6,245 nucleotides of DNA from Blastocatellia bacterium (GTDB lineage: Bacteria; Acidobacteriota; Blastocatellia; Pyrinomonadales; Pyrinomonadaceae): positions 1 to 6,245 of the forward strand of contig PSRF01000348.1 of the NCBI GenBank assembly GCA_003175865.1, given 5' to 3'. Made by a program: the position numbers and the translations under genes. The notes below the pieces were generated by a model, which did not search any database, had not been told where the DNA came from, and saw only the letters and a program-made list of their open reading frames with translations. Within the stretch, counting starts at the first letter, position 1; each line of letters begins with the position of its first letter. This document shows positions 1 through 4,963 of this stretch, in pieces.

Positions 1-1287
1 CTCAGCCAACGCGAAGCCGAGACTATAACGTGCGGTGAGATTACCGATAATTTTTGCGAGACCTGTCCCGTAGTCTTTCACTCGACCCACTTTCACGGCC
101 TCACCGCCGGAACGTTGGGCCAGTAGTTTTGCGCTGCCGTAAAGACTCATTCCGAGCCAACCAGCAATGGGTTTCCCAACCGGAAGCAAGAACTTAAACA
201 ATGTTCGCAGCTCGACAGTGAGTGAACTGAAGATGACATTGTTGCGAATCAAAATTTGTTCTGTCGCGTCACGGTCTTCATAGAAGATTGGAGCTATGCC
301 GTCGGAGACCCAGACAAGTGACGGCTGAGAGTTGGGTCGCAGTTCCTGGGCCCGTTTCGTAGCTTCTCGAACCGCAGCTGCCATGTCGTATACATCGCCG
401 AAGTCGACTGTTACGTCACCACTCTTGTTTGTTCGCTTAACATCAACTGAACCATCCGTGTGGAGTGTACGTGTGACAACGGCTCCTTTGCGTCCTTTGA
501 TTGTTTCCGTCTCGACAACATCATTCGGCTTTGGCGCATCAGCTGCAGGTGATGGCGATGCTGCAGGAGTTGCAGTTGAAGTCGTTTGCTGAGCATCCGT
601 GTCTGGTTCCTTCTTAGCTGCGTTTCGATCTGAGTCTTCATGCTGGACGTTGATAAACTCCCTCACTCGCGCTAAGGCTGCGGAGAATTTTGTACGGTCG
701 TGAGTAAAGTCGGTTAACCAGACCCGCTTTTCATCTTCATCATTAATATCCATGGCGAGAATTGCTACCTCATCTTCTGGAGGAAGCTTCGCTAGTTCAT
801 CTTCCATCGCTTTGAGGATTTCAGGCTGTTTTAAAAACCTGCCGGCGCCATCGCCCCGCAGATCAAGAATGAGAACCAGCGCGAGTGGTTTACGTGCCTG
901 ACCTTCGCGCGTGAAGTACGTTATCTCGCGTTGTCTTCCTTCATCTAAAACGGTGAAGTTGTTGGTGCTCAAGTTTGAAATCGGATCTCCTGTCTTCTTG
1001 TCCTTAACGAGTGCATCGAGGAACACAACGCGCGTCTTAATGCGAATTGTGTCTTCGACGTCTTGCGCCAACACCGTCCGAGTCATCACGGGAATGAACA
1101 AGAGTGCGAACAAGAGACTCACAGCAACACGCAAAGGCGCAAAACCAAAACACTCCGGACGATGTTCTTCTCGCCCGGGATTGAGAGAGCGGTGGTACGG
1201 GCAAGTAAAAAAACTTTGTCGGTGCGTGTCTCTGGTTTGACGCCCTTGCGTGTTGGCGCGAATGTTGGGAGGAGTTGTTGATTTCAT
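1..1287 (-). CDS. VWFA-related exported protein (acidobacterial type), C-terminus cut by window edge
   Basis: An open frame of 429 codons runs from ATG at 1287 off the left edge. Residues 56-74 form a signal-peptide core ending VLA|Q, so export is expected. Residues 80-129 form the N-terminal beta region typical of acidobacterial VWFA-related proteins (RVVFLDALV, FTVLDEG, ITYF). The VWA fold starts at 135-142 (LALVLILD). A later core strand reads LVWVSDG (324-330), and 403-424 resembles the usual domain end (AKIIGNLTARYSLGF). The first MIDAS motif, normally DxSxS, is D142-L-R144-G-D146, so metal binding is doubtful. A low-complexity insert rich in Ala, Pro, Ser and Thr spans about 217-260. 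The start is supported by AGGAG 7 nt upstream. It leaves a 49-residue basic leader before the hydrophobic core, almost all encoded by a repeat element. The stop of the upstream gene is 4 nt away, so translation is probably coupled. The ligand and function are unknown. Confidence 0.88.
   Translation of the reverse strand, partial: MKSTTPPNIRANTQGRQTRDTHRQSFFTCPYHRSLNPGREEHRPECFGFAPLRVAVSLLFALLFIPVMTRTVLAQDVEDTIRIKTRVVFLDALVKDKKTGDPISNLSTNNFTVLDEGRQREITYFTREGQARKPLALVLILDLRGDGAGRFLKQPEILKAMEDELAKLPPEDEVAILAMDINDEDEKRVWLTDFTHDRTKFSAALARVREFINVQHEDSDRNAAKKEPDTDAQQTTSTATPAASPSPAADAPKPNDVVETETIKGRKGAVVTRTLHTDGSVDVKRTNKSGDVTVDFGDVYDMAAAVREATKRAQELRPNSQPSLVWVSDGIAPIFYEDRDATEQILIRNNVIFSSLTVELRTLFKFLLPVGKPIAGWLGMSLYGSAKLLAQRSGGEAVKVGRVKDYGTGLAKIIGNLTARYSLGFALAE
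1123..1257. repeat. Inverted-repeat (MITE/REP-like) element inside the VWFA gene 5' end
   Basis: The ends 1123-1146 and 1234-1257 are inverted copies of each other, matching at 19 of 24 positions (19 of 22 if the two outermost bases are dropped). A short inner stem, GCCCG at 1173-1177 with CGGGC at 1198-1202, sits in the middle. The element is 135 bp, exactly 45 codons, and is in frame with the host gene, encoding residues 11-55. It has no coding capacity of its own and no clear target-site duplication. The ends carry a CGCAAAGGCGCAAA-like theme that I recall from dispersed repeats in related genomes. That is memory, not something shown here. Confidence 0.6.
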
Positions 1288-1291
1288 TTCT

Positions 1292-1843
1292 TCACTCCTG
1301 ATCATTGATAGTGGCTTCGTCAGTGATCGCTTTGCTCATTCCTTCGGGGTCTTTCAAGAGCAACGCGAGGTTTGCCGGCGACACGGTGATCTGGATTACG
1401 GTTGCCTCTTTGGATTCAATCGTTACAAGCAACACATTAAACTTATCGCCAGCCGCACGTAGAAAAATGTAGGACTGCTCTTTATCAATCGGTGCCAGAT
1501 ATTGGACAAACGGAGTCCATGTGTCGTTGAGGGCAGCGTTGAGTGAATTGCGAAATTGCGTAACCTCTCCGTCATATTCAAACGATTGGTTTTCGAACAC
1601 CGCAAGCTTGACACTCCCGGCTTCGGCAATTCGTCTCGCGGTACCACCTTTGAGTTTTGCCGCCGTAGTAGCAGCCTTCATTCCGGCCCTGGCTAGGAAG
1701 GGAATACTTTCATGTTTGACGTGATAGAACTGCTCAATCATTTTCACGACTGAATTGAAGTCATCTCCCTTCGCTTGTGCCGGAGCGACAAGTACGAGCA
1801 TCAATGAGACGACGAAGCAGTTCTTGAAGAGCGCGGATCTCAT
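1292..1843 (-). CDS. Exported DUF4252-like protein (shorter, divergent relative of its neighbour)
   Basis: 183 aa. Residues 1-24 are a signal peptide: basic MRSALFK, a hydrophobic core at 10-20, then an AQA|K cleavage site. The mature part has about 160 residues and no cysteines or obvious catalytic motif. Two blocks recall DUF4252 proteins: a region with SYIFLRAAGDKFNVLLVTI (124-142) and a C-terminal TVIQITVSPANLALLLKDPEGM (148-169). These correspond in order to the hydrophobic strand and the VNIVGPVDLEKLASLEGQ block of the upstream protein. Assignment to the same family is therefore by alignment of pattern and position, not a clear motif match. The gene starts 9 nt after the upstream stop with only a weak GTGAG element, so it probably depends on translational coupling. 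It is followed after 4 nt by the VWFA gene. The role is unknown, probably periplasmic or envelope-associated. Confidence 0.8.
   Translation of the reverse strand: MRSALFKNCFVVSLMLVLVAPAQAKGDDFNSVVKMIEQFYHVKHESIPFLARAGMKAATTAAKLKGGTARRIAEAGSVKLAVFENQSFEYDGEVTQFRNSLNAALNDTWTPFVQYLAPIDKEQSYIFLRAAGDKFNVLLVTIESKEATVIQITVSPANLALLLKDPEGMSKAITDEATINDQE
1295..1299 (-). promoter_or_regulatory. Ribosome binding site fixing the VWFA protein start
   Basis: AGGAG on the minus strand lies 7 nt before ATG 1287 and overlaps the last codons of the upstream gene. It is the only good Shine-Dalgarno near this 5' end. The in-frame alternatives beside the signal-peptide core (TTG at residue 52, GTG at residue 56) have none at normal spacing. 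Confidence 0.6.
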
Positions 1844-1852
1844 CGTTTTGAC

Positions 1853-2428
1853 TCACTGGTCCTCATTCTTTTTCTTATTGGACTTAGGTGATTGGATACC
1901 CAGGTCAGGGATACCAAATTGTCCTTCTAGTGACGCCAGCTTCTCCAAATCGACTGGCCCAACAATGTTCACGATAGTGAATTCGCGAGGTTCGGCACTC
2001 AGCACCGCGAGGCCTCCAATCTTCTCACCCTCAAGCATCACGTAGACCTCGATCTGACCTTCCTTTTTGCTATCGACATTCAGCAGTCTTGACCATGAAG
2101 GCCCACGAAGCTGTGAACGTATGGCCTCTACGTCGGCCGTCGAGTAGACGTTGTCGGTTTCAAATTCGAAGCTCTTGACGTAGATCCCTTTCAGATTGTT
2201 CACGAGCTTTCTAACCTCTGCATCATCGGGATCAGTCAAAAACTTCGCCGTGATTTGGATCAAACGTTCGTCGATGTTTACATCGACGGTTTGACTTGCC
2301 TTGGCAGACAGATGCTCGATGCTGGTCAGCTGAATCCTCGGCGACTGTGCATACGCGCTGACATACATCGCCGATATACAAGCAATCGTCATCAGCACTG
2401 ACTTCGATTTTGTTATGAGTAGTTTCAT
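1853..2428 (-). CDS. Exported DUF4252 domain-containing protein
   Basis: 191 aa. A signal peptide spans 1-27 (MKLLITKSK, hydrophobic core 11-23, AYA|Q cleavage). The mature chain matches what I know of DUF4252: an early VDVNIDERLIQITAKFL segment (48-64), an alternating strand/helix middle with GIYVKSFEFE (81-90), a region with EVYVMLEGEKIGGLAVL (127-143), and the characteristic TIVNIVGPVDLEKLASLEGQ block followed by FGIP (151-174). The tail (180-191) is highly charged, with KKK. There is no lipobox cysteine at the cleavage site, so it is more likely soluble or peripherally attached than a lipoprotein. The start is well supported by AAAGGAG five nt before ATG. DUF4252 has no established biochemical function. 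Its position after a sigma/anti-sigma pair suggests an envelope response, which is inference. Confidence 0.9.
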   Translation of the reverse strand: MKLLITKSKSVLMTIACISAMYVSAYAQSPRIQLTSIEHLSAKASQTVDVNIDERLIQITAKFLTDPDDAEVRKLVNNLKGIYVKSFEFETDNVYSTADVEAIRSQLRGPSWSRLLNVDSKKEGQIEVYVMLEGEKIGGLAVLSAEPREFTIVNIVGPVDLEKLASLEGQFGIPDLGIQSPKSNKKKNEDQ

Positions 2429-2433
2429 AGCAA

Positions 2434-2440
2434 CTCCTTT
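2434..2440 (-). promoter_or_regulatory. Strong ribosome binding site for the DUF4252 gene
   Basis: AAAGGAG on the minus strand, 5 nt before ATG 2428. It begins 2 nt after the base of the 26-bp stem-loop, so folding of the stem could affect ribosome access. Confidence 0.65.
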
Positions 2441-2442
2441 AT

Positions 2443-2514
2443 TGTCCGATAAGCTTTAGGTTGTCGTTCCTGCGTGCGTTCTAGTCACAACGACAAACTA
2501 AAGTTTGTCGGACA
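2443..2514. repeat. 26-bp imperfect inverted repeat / stem-loop in the intercistronic gap
   Basis: Arms 2443-2468 and 2489-2514 are inverted copies matching at 23 of 26 positions, around a 20-nt loop. The right arm contains a perfect 9-2-9 palindrome at 2491-2510 (CGACAAACT, AA, AGTTTGTCG). The left arm is a decayed version of the same palindrome. The structure fills 72 of the 96 nt between the membrane-protein gene and the first DUF4252 gene. In the operon transcript it would be a long stem just before the ribosome binding site. No U-tract follows it on the minus strand, so a simple intrinsic terminator is unlikely. It could be an RNA processing or stability element, a translation control hairpin, or a REP-like dispersed repeat. 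Confidence 0.75.
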
Positions 2515-2524
2515 CTGGTTTGAG

Positions 2525-3103
2525 TTAACTCACTTTGTGTTGATTACGAATCTGATTAGGCGGTGCAGGGTTTTGCGCCTTGCGTTGCGCCTGGTTTAGC
2601 TTCTCGCTTGCGACGCGAAGAGCCATGAGCAACTGTTGTTTTACTTCGAGTGCCTCTTCGCGTTCACGGTTACGTTTCGCGATTACAGCGGCGTTGTCTC
2701 GGTGCCTGTGGTAAGCGACGACGGGCTGCGATTGCTGTTGCGGTTTATTGTTGGCCTTCGGTTGTGTTTCCTGATTAGTTCCAGCTGTTTGGTCTTTCGC
2801 GACGTTCTGATTGTCGACGTTCGGTGACGGAGACGGATTGTTCAACTGTCGCTGTTTTGCCTGTTCGGGTTTCGATGACTTTGAAGATGTCGCTGCGAAC
2901 CATAAACCGGCTGCCAGGAACGCCAAAGCTACGCAGGCGGCCACGGCCAACAACGCGCTTAACCTGAGTCGCCTTGGCCGTGCCAAATTAGCTGGTAGGA
3001 CGATGGGTCGTGGTTTATAGCGGAGAACCCCAAGTACTTCTTCGAGTTCTTGCACTTCCGGGTCCGGCTTGCCCGTTTTATTCCAAAGATAGTCGTCGTT
3101 CAT
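2525..3103 (-). CDS. Single-pass membrane protein, putative anti-sigma factor partner of the adjacent ECF sigma
   Basis: 192 aa. Residues 1-47 are a polar N-terminus (DDYLWNKTGKPDPEVQELEEVLG at 3-25) ending in an Arg-rich stretch (R42, R44, R45, R47). One transmembrane helix follows at about 48-70. Positive charge before the helix predicts the N-terminus in the cytoplasm, as expected for an anti-sigma domain. The outer part has a low-complexity Gln/Asn/Pro/Lys linker (73-130) and then a charged amphipathic helix (about 139-175) with ALEVKQQLLMALRVASEKLNQ. No HxxxCxxC zinc motif is present; the sequence has a single cysteine (C57, inside the membrane helix). The start at 3103 overlaps the sigma stop (ATGA) and has GGGAG 5 nt upstream. 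The anti-sigma role is inferred from topology and gene coupling. A structural or scaffold membrane protein is the alternative. Confidence 0.82.
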   Translation of the reverse strand: MNDDYLWNKTGKPDPEVQELEEVLGVLRYKPRPIVLPANLARPRRLRLSALLAVAACVALAFLAAGLWFAATSSKSSKPEQAKQRQLNNPSPSPNVDNQNVAKDQTAGTNQETQPKANNKPQQQSQPVVAYHRHRDNAAVIAKRNREREEALEVKQQLLMALRVASEKLNQAQRKAQNPAPPNQIRNQHKVS

Positions 3104-3690
3104 AAGTTCTCCCGAATAGCGAGTCGTTCTCGCAACAGCTTCATTCCCCTGTGCAGGTTCACGCGAACCGAGGCAGGTGTTAGACCTGTACGCGATGCGA
3201 TTTCTGGTCCGGTCATTCCTTCTACAAGTCGCAACACAAGTGTTTCGTGATATGCGTCTGGCAAGGCGCGAATCATTTCAAGGATCTCCATGGCGCGCGA
3301 AATGTCGTTGTCTGTGCTGCGTAGGTCGTCGGTTATCTCCACGGTCTCGCGTGAACGTCGATGAAAGTCCATCGCGCGGTTTCTGGTGATCATTGCGATC
3401 CATGGTCCGAAGGCTGCCCAATCGCGCAGCGTATGGAGCTTGTTGAATGCGTGGAAGAAGATGTCTTGCACCAGATCTTCAACTTCCACACGTGGCACTC
3501 GGGCGAGCAGGATTCCATGGACGAGCGGCGCAAACTGCGCGTAAAGCTGACCGAACGCATCGCGGTCACCGTCCAGCACCGCCCTAACGAGTGCAACCTC
3601 GATGGATTTGTCTCTTGTTTCGGGCTCAACCGAGGTTTGTGGCTGAGGGGTCATGAGAAGAAAGTCCGCTGTGGCCTCAAGCTCGTGCAT
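3100..3690 (-). CDS. ECF-type RNA polymerase sigma-70 factor
   Basis: 196 aa from ATG 3690. Region 2 spans residues 45-112: DAFGQLYAQFAPLVHGIL, then EVEDLVQDIFFHAFNKL (the core-binding 2.2 helix) and WIAMITRNRAMDFHRRSR (-10 recognition). Region 4 spans about 139-189: LPDAYHETLVLRLVEGMTGPE with the helix-turn-helix IASRTGLTPASVRVNLHRGM for -35 recognition. Regions 1 and 3 are absent, as in ECF factors. It directs RNA polymerase to a small regulon, probably including its own operon. The frame stays open to a TTG at 3747 (215 aa, with AAGGA 4 nt before it), and there is another ATG at 3717 with no ribosome binding site. I prefer 3690 because it is ATG with GAGG at 7 nt, but the choice is uncertain. 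The stop overlaps the membrane-partner start by 4 nt. Confidence 0.92.
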   Translation of the reverse strand: MHELEATADFLLMTPQPQTSVEPETRDKSIEVALVRAVLDGDRDAFGQLYAQFAPLVHGILLARVPRVEVEDLVQDIFFHAFNKLHTLRDWAAFGPWIAMITRNRAMDFHRRSRETVEITDDLRSTDNDISRAMEILEMIRALPDAYHETLVLRLVEGMTGPEIASRTGLTPASVRVNLHRGMKLLRERLAIRENL

Positions 3691-3697
3691 TACGCCG

Positions 3698-3701
3698 CCT
3701 C
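3698..3701 (-). promoter_or_regulatory. Possible ribosome binding site for the sigma factor start
   Basis: GAGG on the minus strand, 7 nt before ATG 3690. It supports the shorter sigma product. The competing TTG start at 3747 has AAGGA at 4 nt, so this does not settle the start. Confidence 0.4.
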
Positions 3702-3801
3702 GATCTCGCTCAACCATGTGCTGCGAATTTTGAAGCGCGGTATTCAACGGTTCCTTGAGCTGCGCTTCCTGAACATCGATTAAGACGGGAGAGTATTCAA
3801 A

Positions 3802-3833
3802 ACTGTTAACAGTCAGACTTGTCGTTCAGTCTG
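3802..3833. terminator. Palindrome plus hairpin at the end of the protease gene (weak terminator or operator)
   Basis: A perfect 12-bp palindrome, ACTGTTAACAGT, occupies 3802-3813 and ends on the protease stop codon. Directly next to it, 3814-3819 and 3828-3833 form a 6-bp inverted repeat (CAGACT/AGTCTG) with an 8-nt loop inside the last codons. On the minus strand the palindrome runs into only a short run of T, so it would be a weak intrinsic terminator. It also lies 50-120 bp upstream of the possible sigma starts, where an operator could sit. Both readings are inference. Confidence 0.3.
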
Positions 3834-4790
3834 GCGAATTGATATTTCCGCCTTCGGAACAGCAGGGTTTTCGTGGCTTGTTAGATCGAACATCTCAGGA
3901 GTCGGTTGCACCAAACTAGTTTTCCAGACAAAGAGAGTAGACAGAATTAATGCGATAAACGCTGCCGCCCCGCCTTCGATACCATAACTCCCGCCAGTCA
4001 ACCAGGAAGGTCCGAGATCCGTTCCATGAAAGAGCGGATTACTTGTGACTTTTAAACCACTAACCGGAAGTCCGCAGACGGAGTTTAGTGCCCAGTTCCA
4101 GGCCCAGTGGATGCCAAGCGGAAACCATAAGCTACGAGTGCGTAGGTACGCGAGCGAGAGCCAAACACCAGCGAGCGCAGTGTTCACGAATGTCACAACA
4201 GGCACGACGTTGGGGTTCCAAAGATGGCCGATGCTGAAGGGTACAGATGTGAGCAGTATTCCCACGAGTGCTAGTTGTGCACGTGTCAGTGTTTGGAGCG
4301 CATACCCGCGAAATATCGCTTCTTCAGCAACTGCGGCGACCACAAACAAAACGATTGTGCTGGCTAGACTCTCTACCACTATCAGTACACCGTTACCATT
4401 GAATGAAAAGCGCAGTCCGCGTCCGATGGTTGCGAGTCCAACAGCGATGAATAGCGAAACAAGCCCGATAACTGAACCAACGATGAAGTCACGCAACCAA
4501 CCTGTGTGAAGAGTAAGGCCAAGCGCTCGCCACGGCAGTCCTTCGAGGAAACGATTGCAAAGGTAGCCGGCGGCGATAGCCGACGTCAGCATTACCAGTC
4601 GACCGACTACATCTCTTACAAACGTTACGTGAGGTAAATGTTCAATGAATGGTCCAAGGACTCCAGACATAATCCAGAGACCTGTCCCCAACAGGATATA
4701 GATTGCCAGAAAGAGAAAAGCGTACAGAAGTAAACGCCAACCACTGCGCAGGCGGCCGTCGGTGTTGATGAAAATGCTGTGGAGGTCCAT
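3813..4790 (-). CDS. CPBP family intramembrane glutamic endopeptidase (CAAX-protease related)
   Basis: 325 aa, an integral membrane protein with about eight hydrophobic segments (near 18-43, 60-78, 101-123, 134-155, 171-188, 195-216, 221-239 and 271-290). All three family motifs are present: E156-E157-A-I-F-R161 (EExxxR), F185-S-I-G-H189 (FxxxH) and H228-W-A-W-N232 (HxxxN). The glutamates and histidines are the catalytic or metal-contacting residues in the family, so the enzyme looks intact. A GPSWLTGGSYGIEGG block (260-274) follows in the extramembrane loop before the last helix, as in many acidobacterial members. The charged C-terminal tail (about 295-325) is probably cytoplasmic. Substrates cannot be told from sequence; bacterial relatives range from CAAX-like proteases to bacteriocin immunity proteins. 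No Shine-Dalgarno precedes ATG 4790. A TACAAT -10-like box at 4804-4809 would give a very short leader. Confidence 0.93.
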   Translation of the reverse strand: MDLHSIFINTDGRLRSGWRLLLYAFLFLAIYILLGTGLWIMSGVLGPFIEHLPHVTFVRDVVGRLVMLTSAIAAGYLCNRFLEGLPWRALGLTLHTGWLRDFIVGSVIGLVSLFIAVGLATIGRGLRFSFNGNGVLIVVESLASTIVLFVVAAVAEEAIFRGYALQTLTRAQLALVGILLTSVPFSIGHLWNPNVVPVVTFVNTALAGVWLSLAYLRTRSLWFPLGIHWAWNWALNSVCGLPVSGLKVTSNPLFHGTDLGPSWLTGGSYGIEGGAAAFIALILSTLFVWKTSLVQPTPEMFDLTSHENPAVPKAEISIRQTERQV

Positions 4791-4803
4791 GTTTGGGGAA
4801 GGG

Positions 4804-4809
4804 ATTGTA
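4804..4809 (-). promoter_or_regulatory. Candidate -10 box for the protease gene
   Basis: TACAAT on the minus strand matches TATAAT at 5 of 6 positions. A start site about 7 nt downstream would leave a leader of only about 7 nt before ATG 4790, consistent with the lack of a ribosome binding site. No convincing -35 box lies 17 nt upstream. Confidence 0.3.
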
Positions 4810-4847
4810 ACTTGGAATTCATTGGGCGAGGTACACCTCTTTGGAGT

Positions 4848-4937
4848 GCGGCGGCCCGGCGCCGCTTTGTCATCGCGGCAACTTATTTTCCGAAGTCGCG
4901 TTACATAGCGGCGCCCGGCCCGCGCTACAAAGAGCGC
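4848..4937. repeat. GC-rich inverted-repeat element in the divergent intergenic region
   Basis: Arms 4853-4866 and 4907-4920 are inverted copies matching at 13 of 14 positions, separated by 40 nt. Each side also holds a local hairpin: GCGGCG/CGCCGC at 4848-4853 and 4860-4865 with a 6-nt loop, and GCGCT/AGCGC at 4922-4926 and 4933-4937 with a 6-nt loop. The region is much richer in G+C than the flanking sequence. It looks like a palindromic dispersed element lying between the divergent protease and kinase genes. I recall similar GTGCGGCGGC...GCCGCTTTG sequences from related genomes, but copies elsewhere cannot be checked here. Confidence 0.5.
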
Positions 4938-4943
4938 TATGGT
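4938..4943 (+). promoter_or_regulatory. Weak candidate -10 box for the kinase gene
   Basis: TATGGT matches TATAAT at 4 of 6 positions and is 20 nt before ATG 4964, directly after the 5-bp hairpin of the GC-rich repeat. No -35 consensus is visible, because the spacer and upstream sequence are the repeat itself. Low certainty. Confidence 0.2.
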
Positions 4944-4963
4944 AAACTTTGCCTACATTTCTG

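Noticed and set aside
1209..1224. Shared CCGACAAA between the 135-bp element and the 2443-2514 stem-loop, suggesting one repeat family
   Set aside because: Only 8 nt match and the surrounding sequence and structure differ, so common origin is not supported.
1123..1257. CRISPR array or tandem repeat at the repeated CGCAAAGGCGC/GCGCCTTTGCG sequences
   Set aside because: There are only two copies and they are inverted, with no regular spacers.
911..1281. Plus-strand open frames over the VWFA gene 5' end, some reading through the repeat
   Set aside because: They lie opposite a well-supported minus-strand gene, have no family resemblance, and arise partly because the inverted repeat reads similarly on both strands.
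2443..2514. Rho-independent terminator reading of the intercistronic stem-loop
   Set aside because: On the operon strand the stem is followed by a ribosome binding site and start codon rather than a run of T, and the stem is not GC-rich.
3744..3776. Ten-codon leader peptide (MFRKRSSRNR) whose stop overlaps the TTG candidate start of the sigma factor
   Set aside because: There is no ribosome binding site and the TTG start itself is doubtful; a peptide this short is expected by chance.
3361..3783. 140-codon plus-strand open frame opposite the sigma factor
   Set aside because: It is antisense to a clear ECF sigma factor and has no recognisable domain.
4045..4509. 154-codon plus-strand open frame opposite the protease gene
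   Set aside because: The minus strand encodes an intact CPBP protease with all its motifs; the plus-strand product has low-complexity composition and no recognisable domain.
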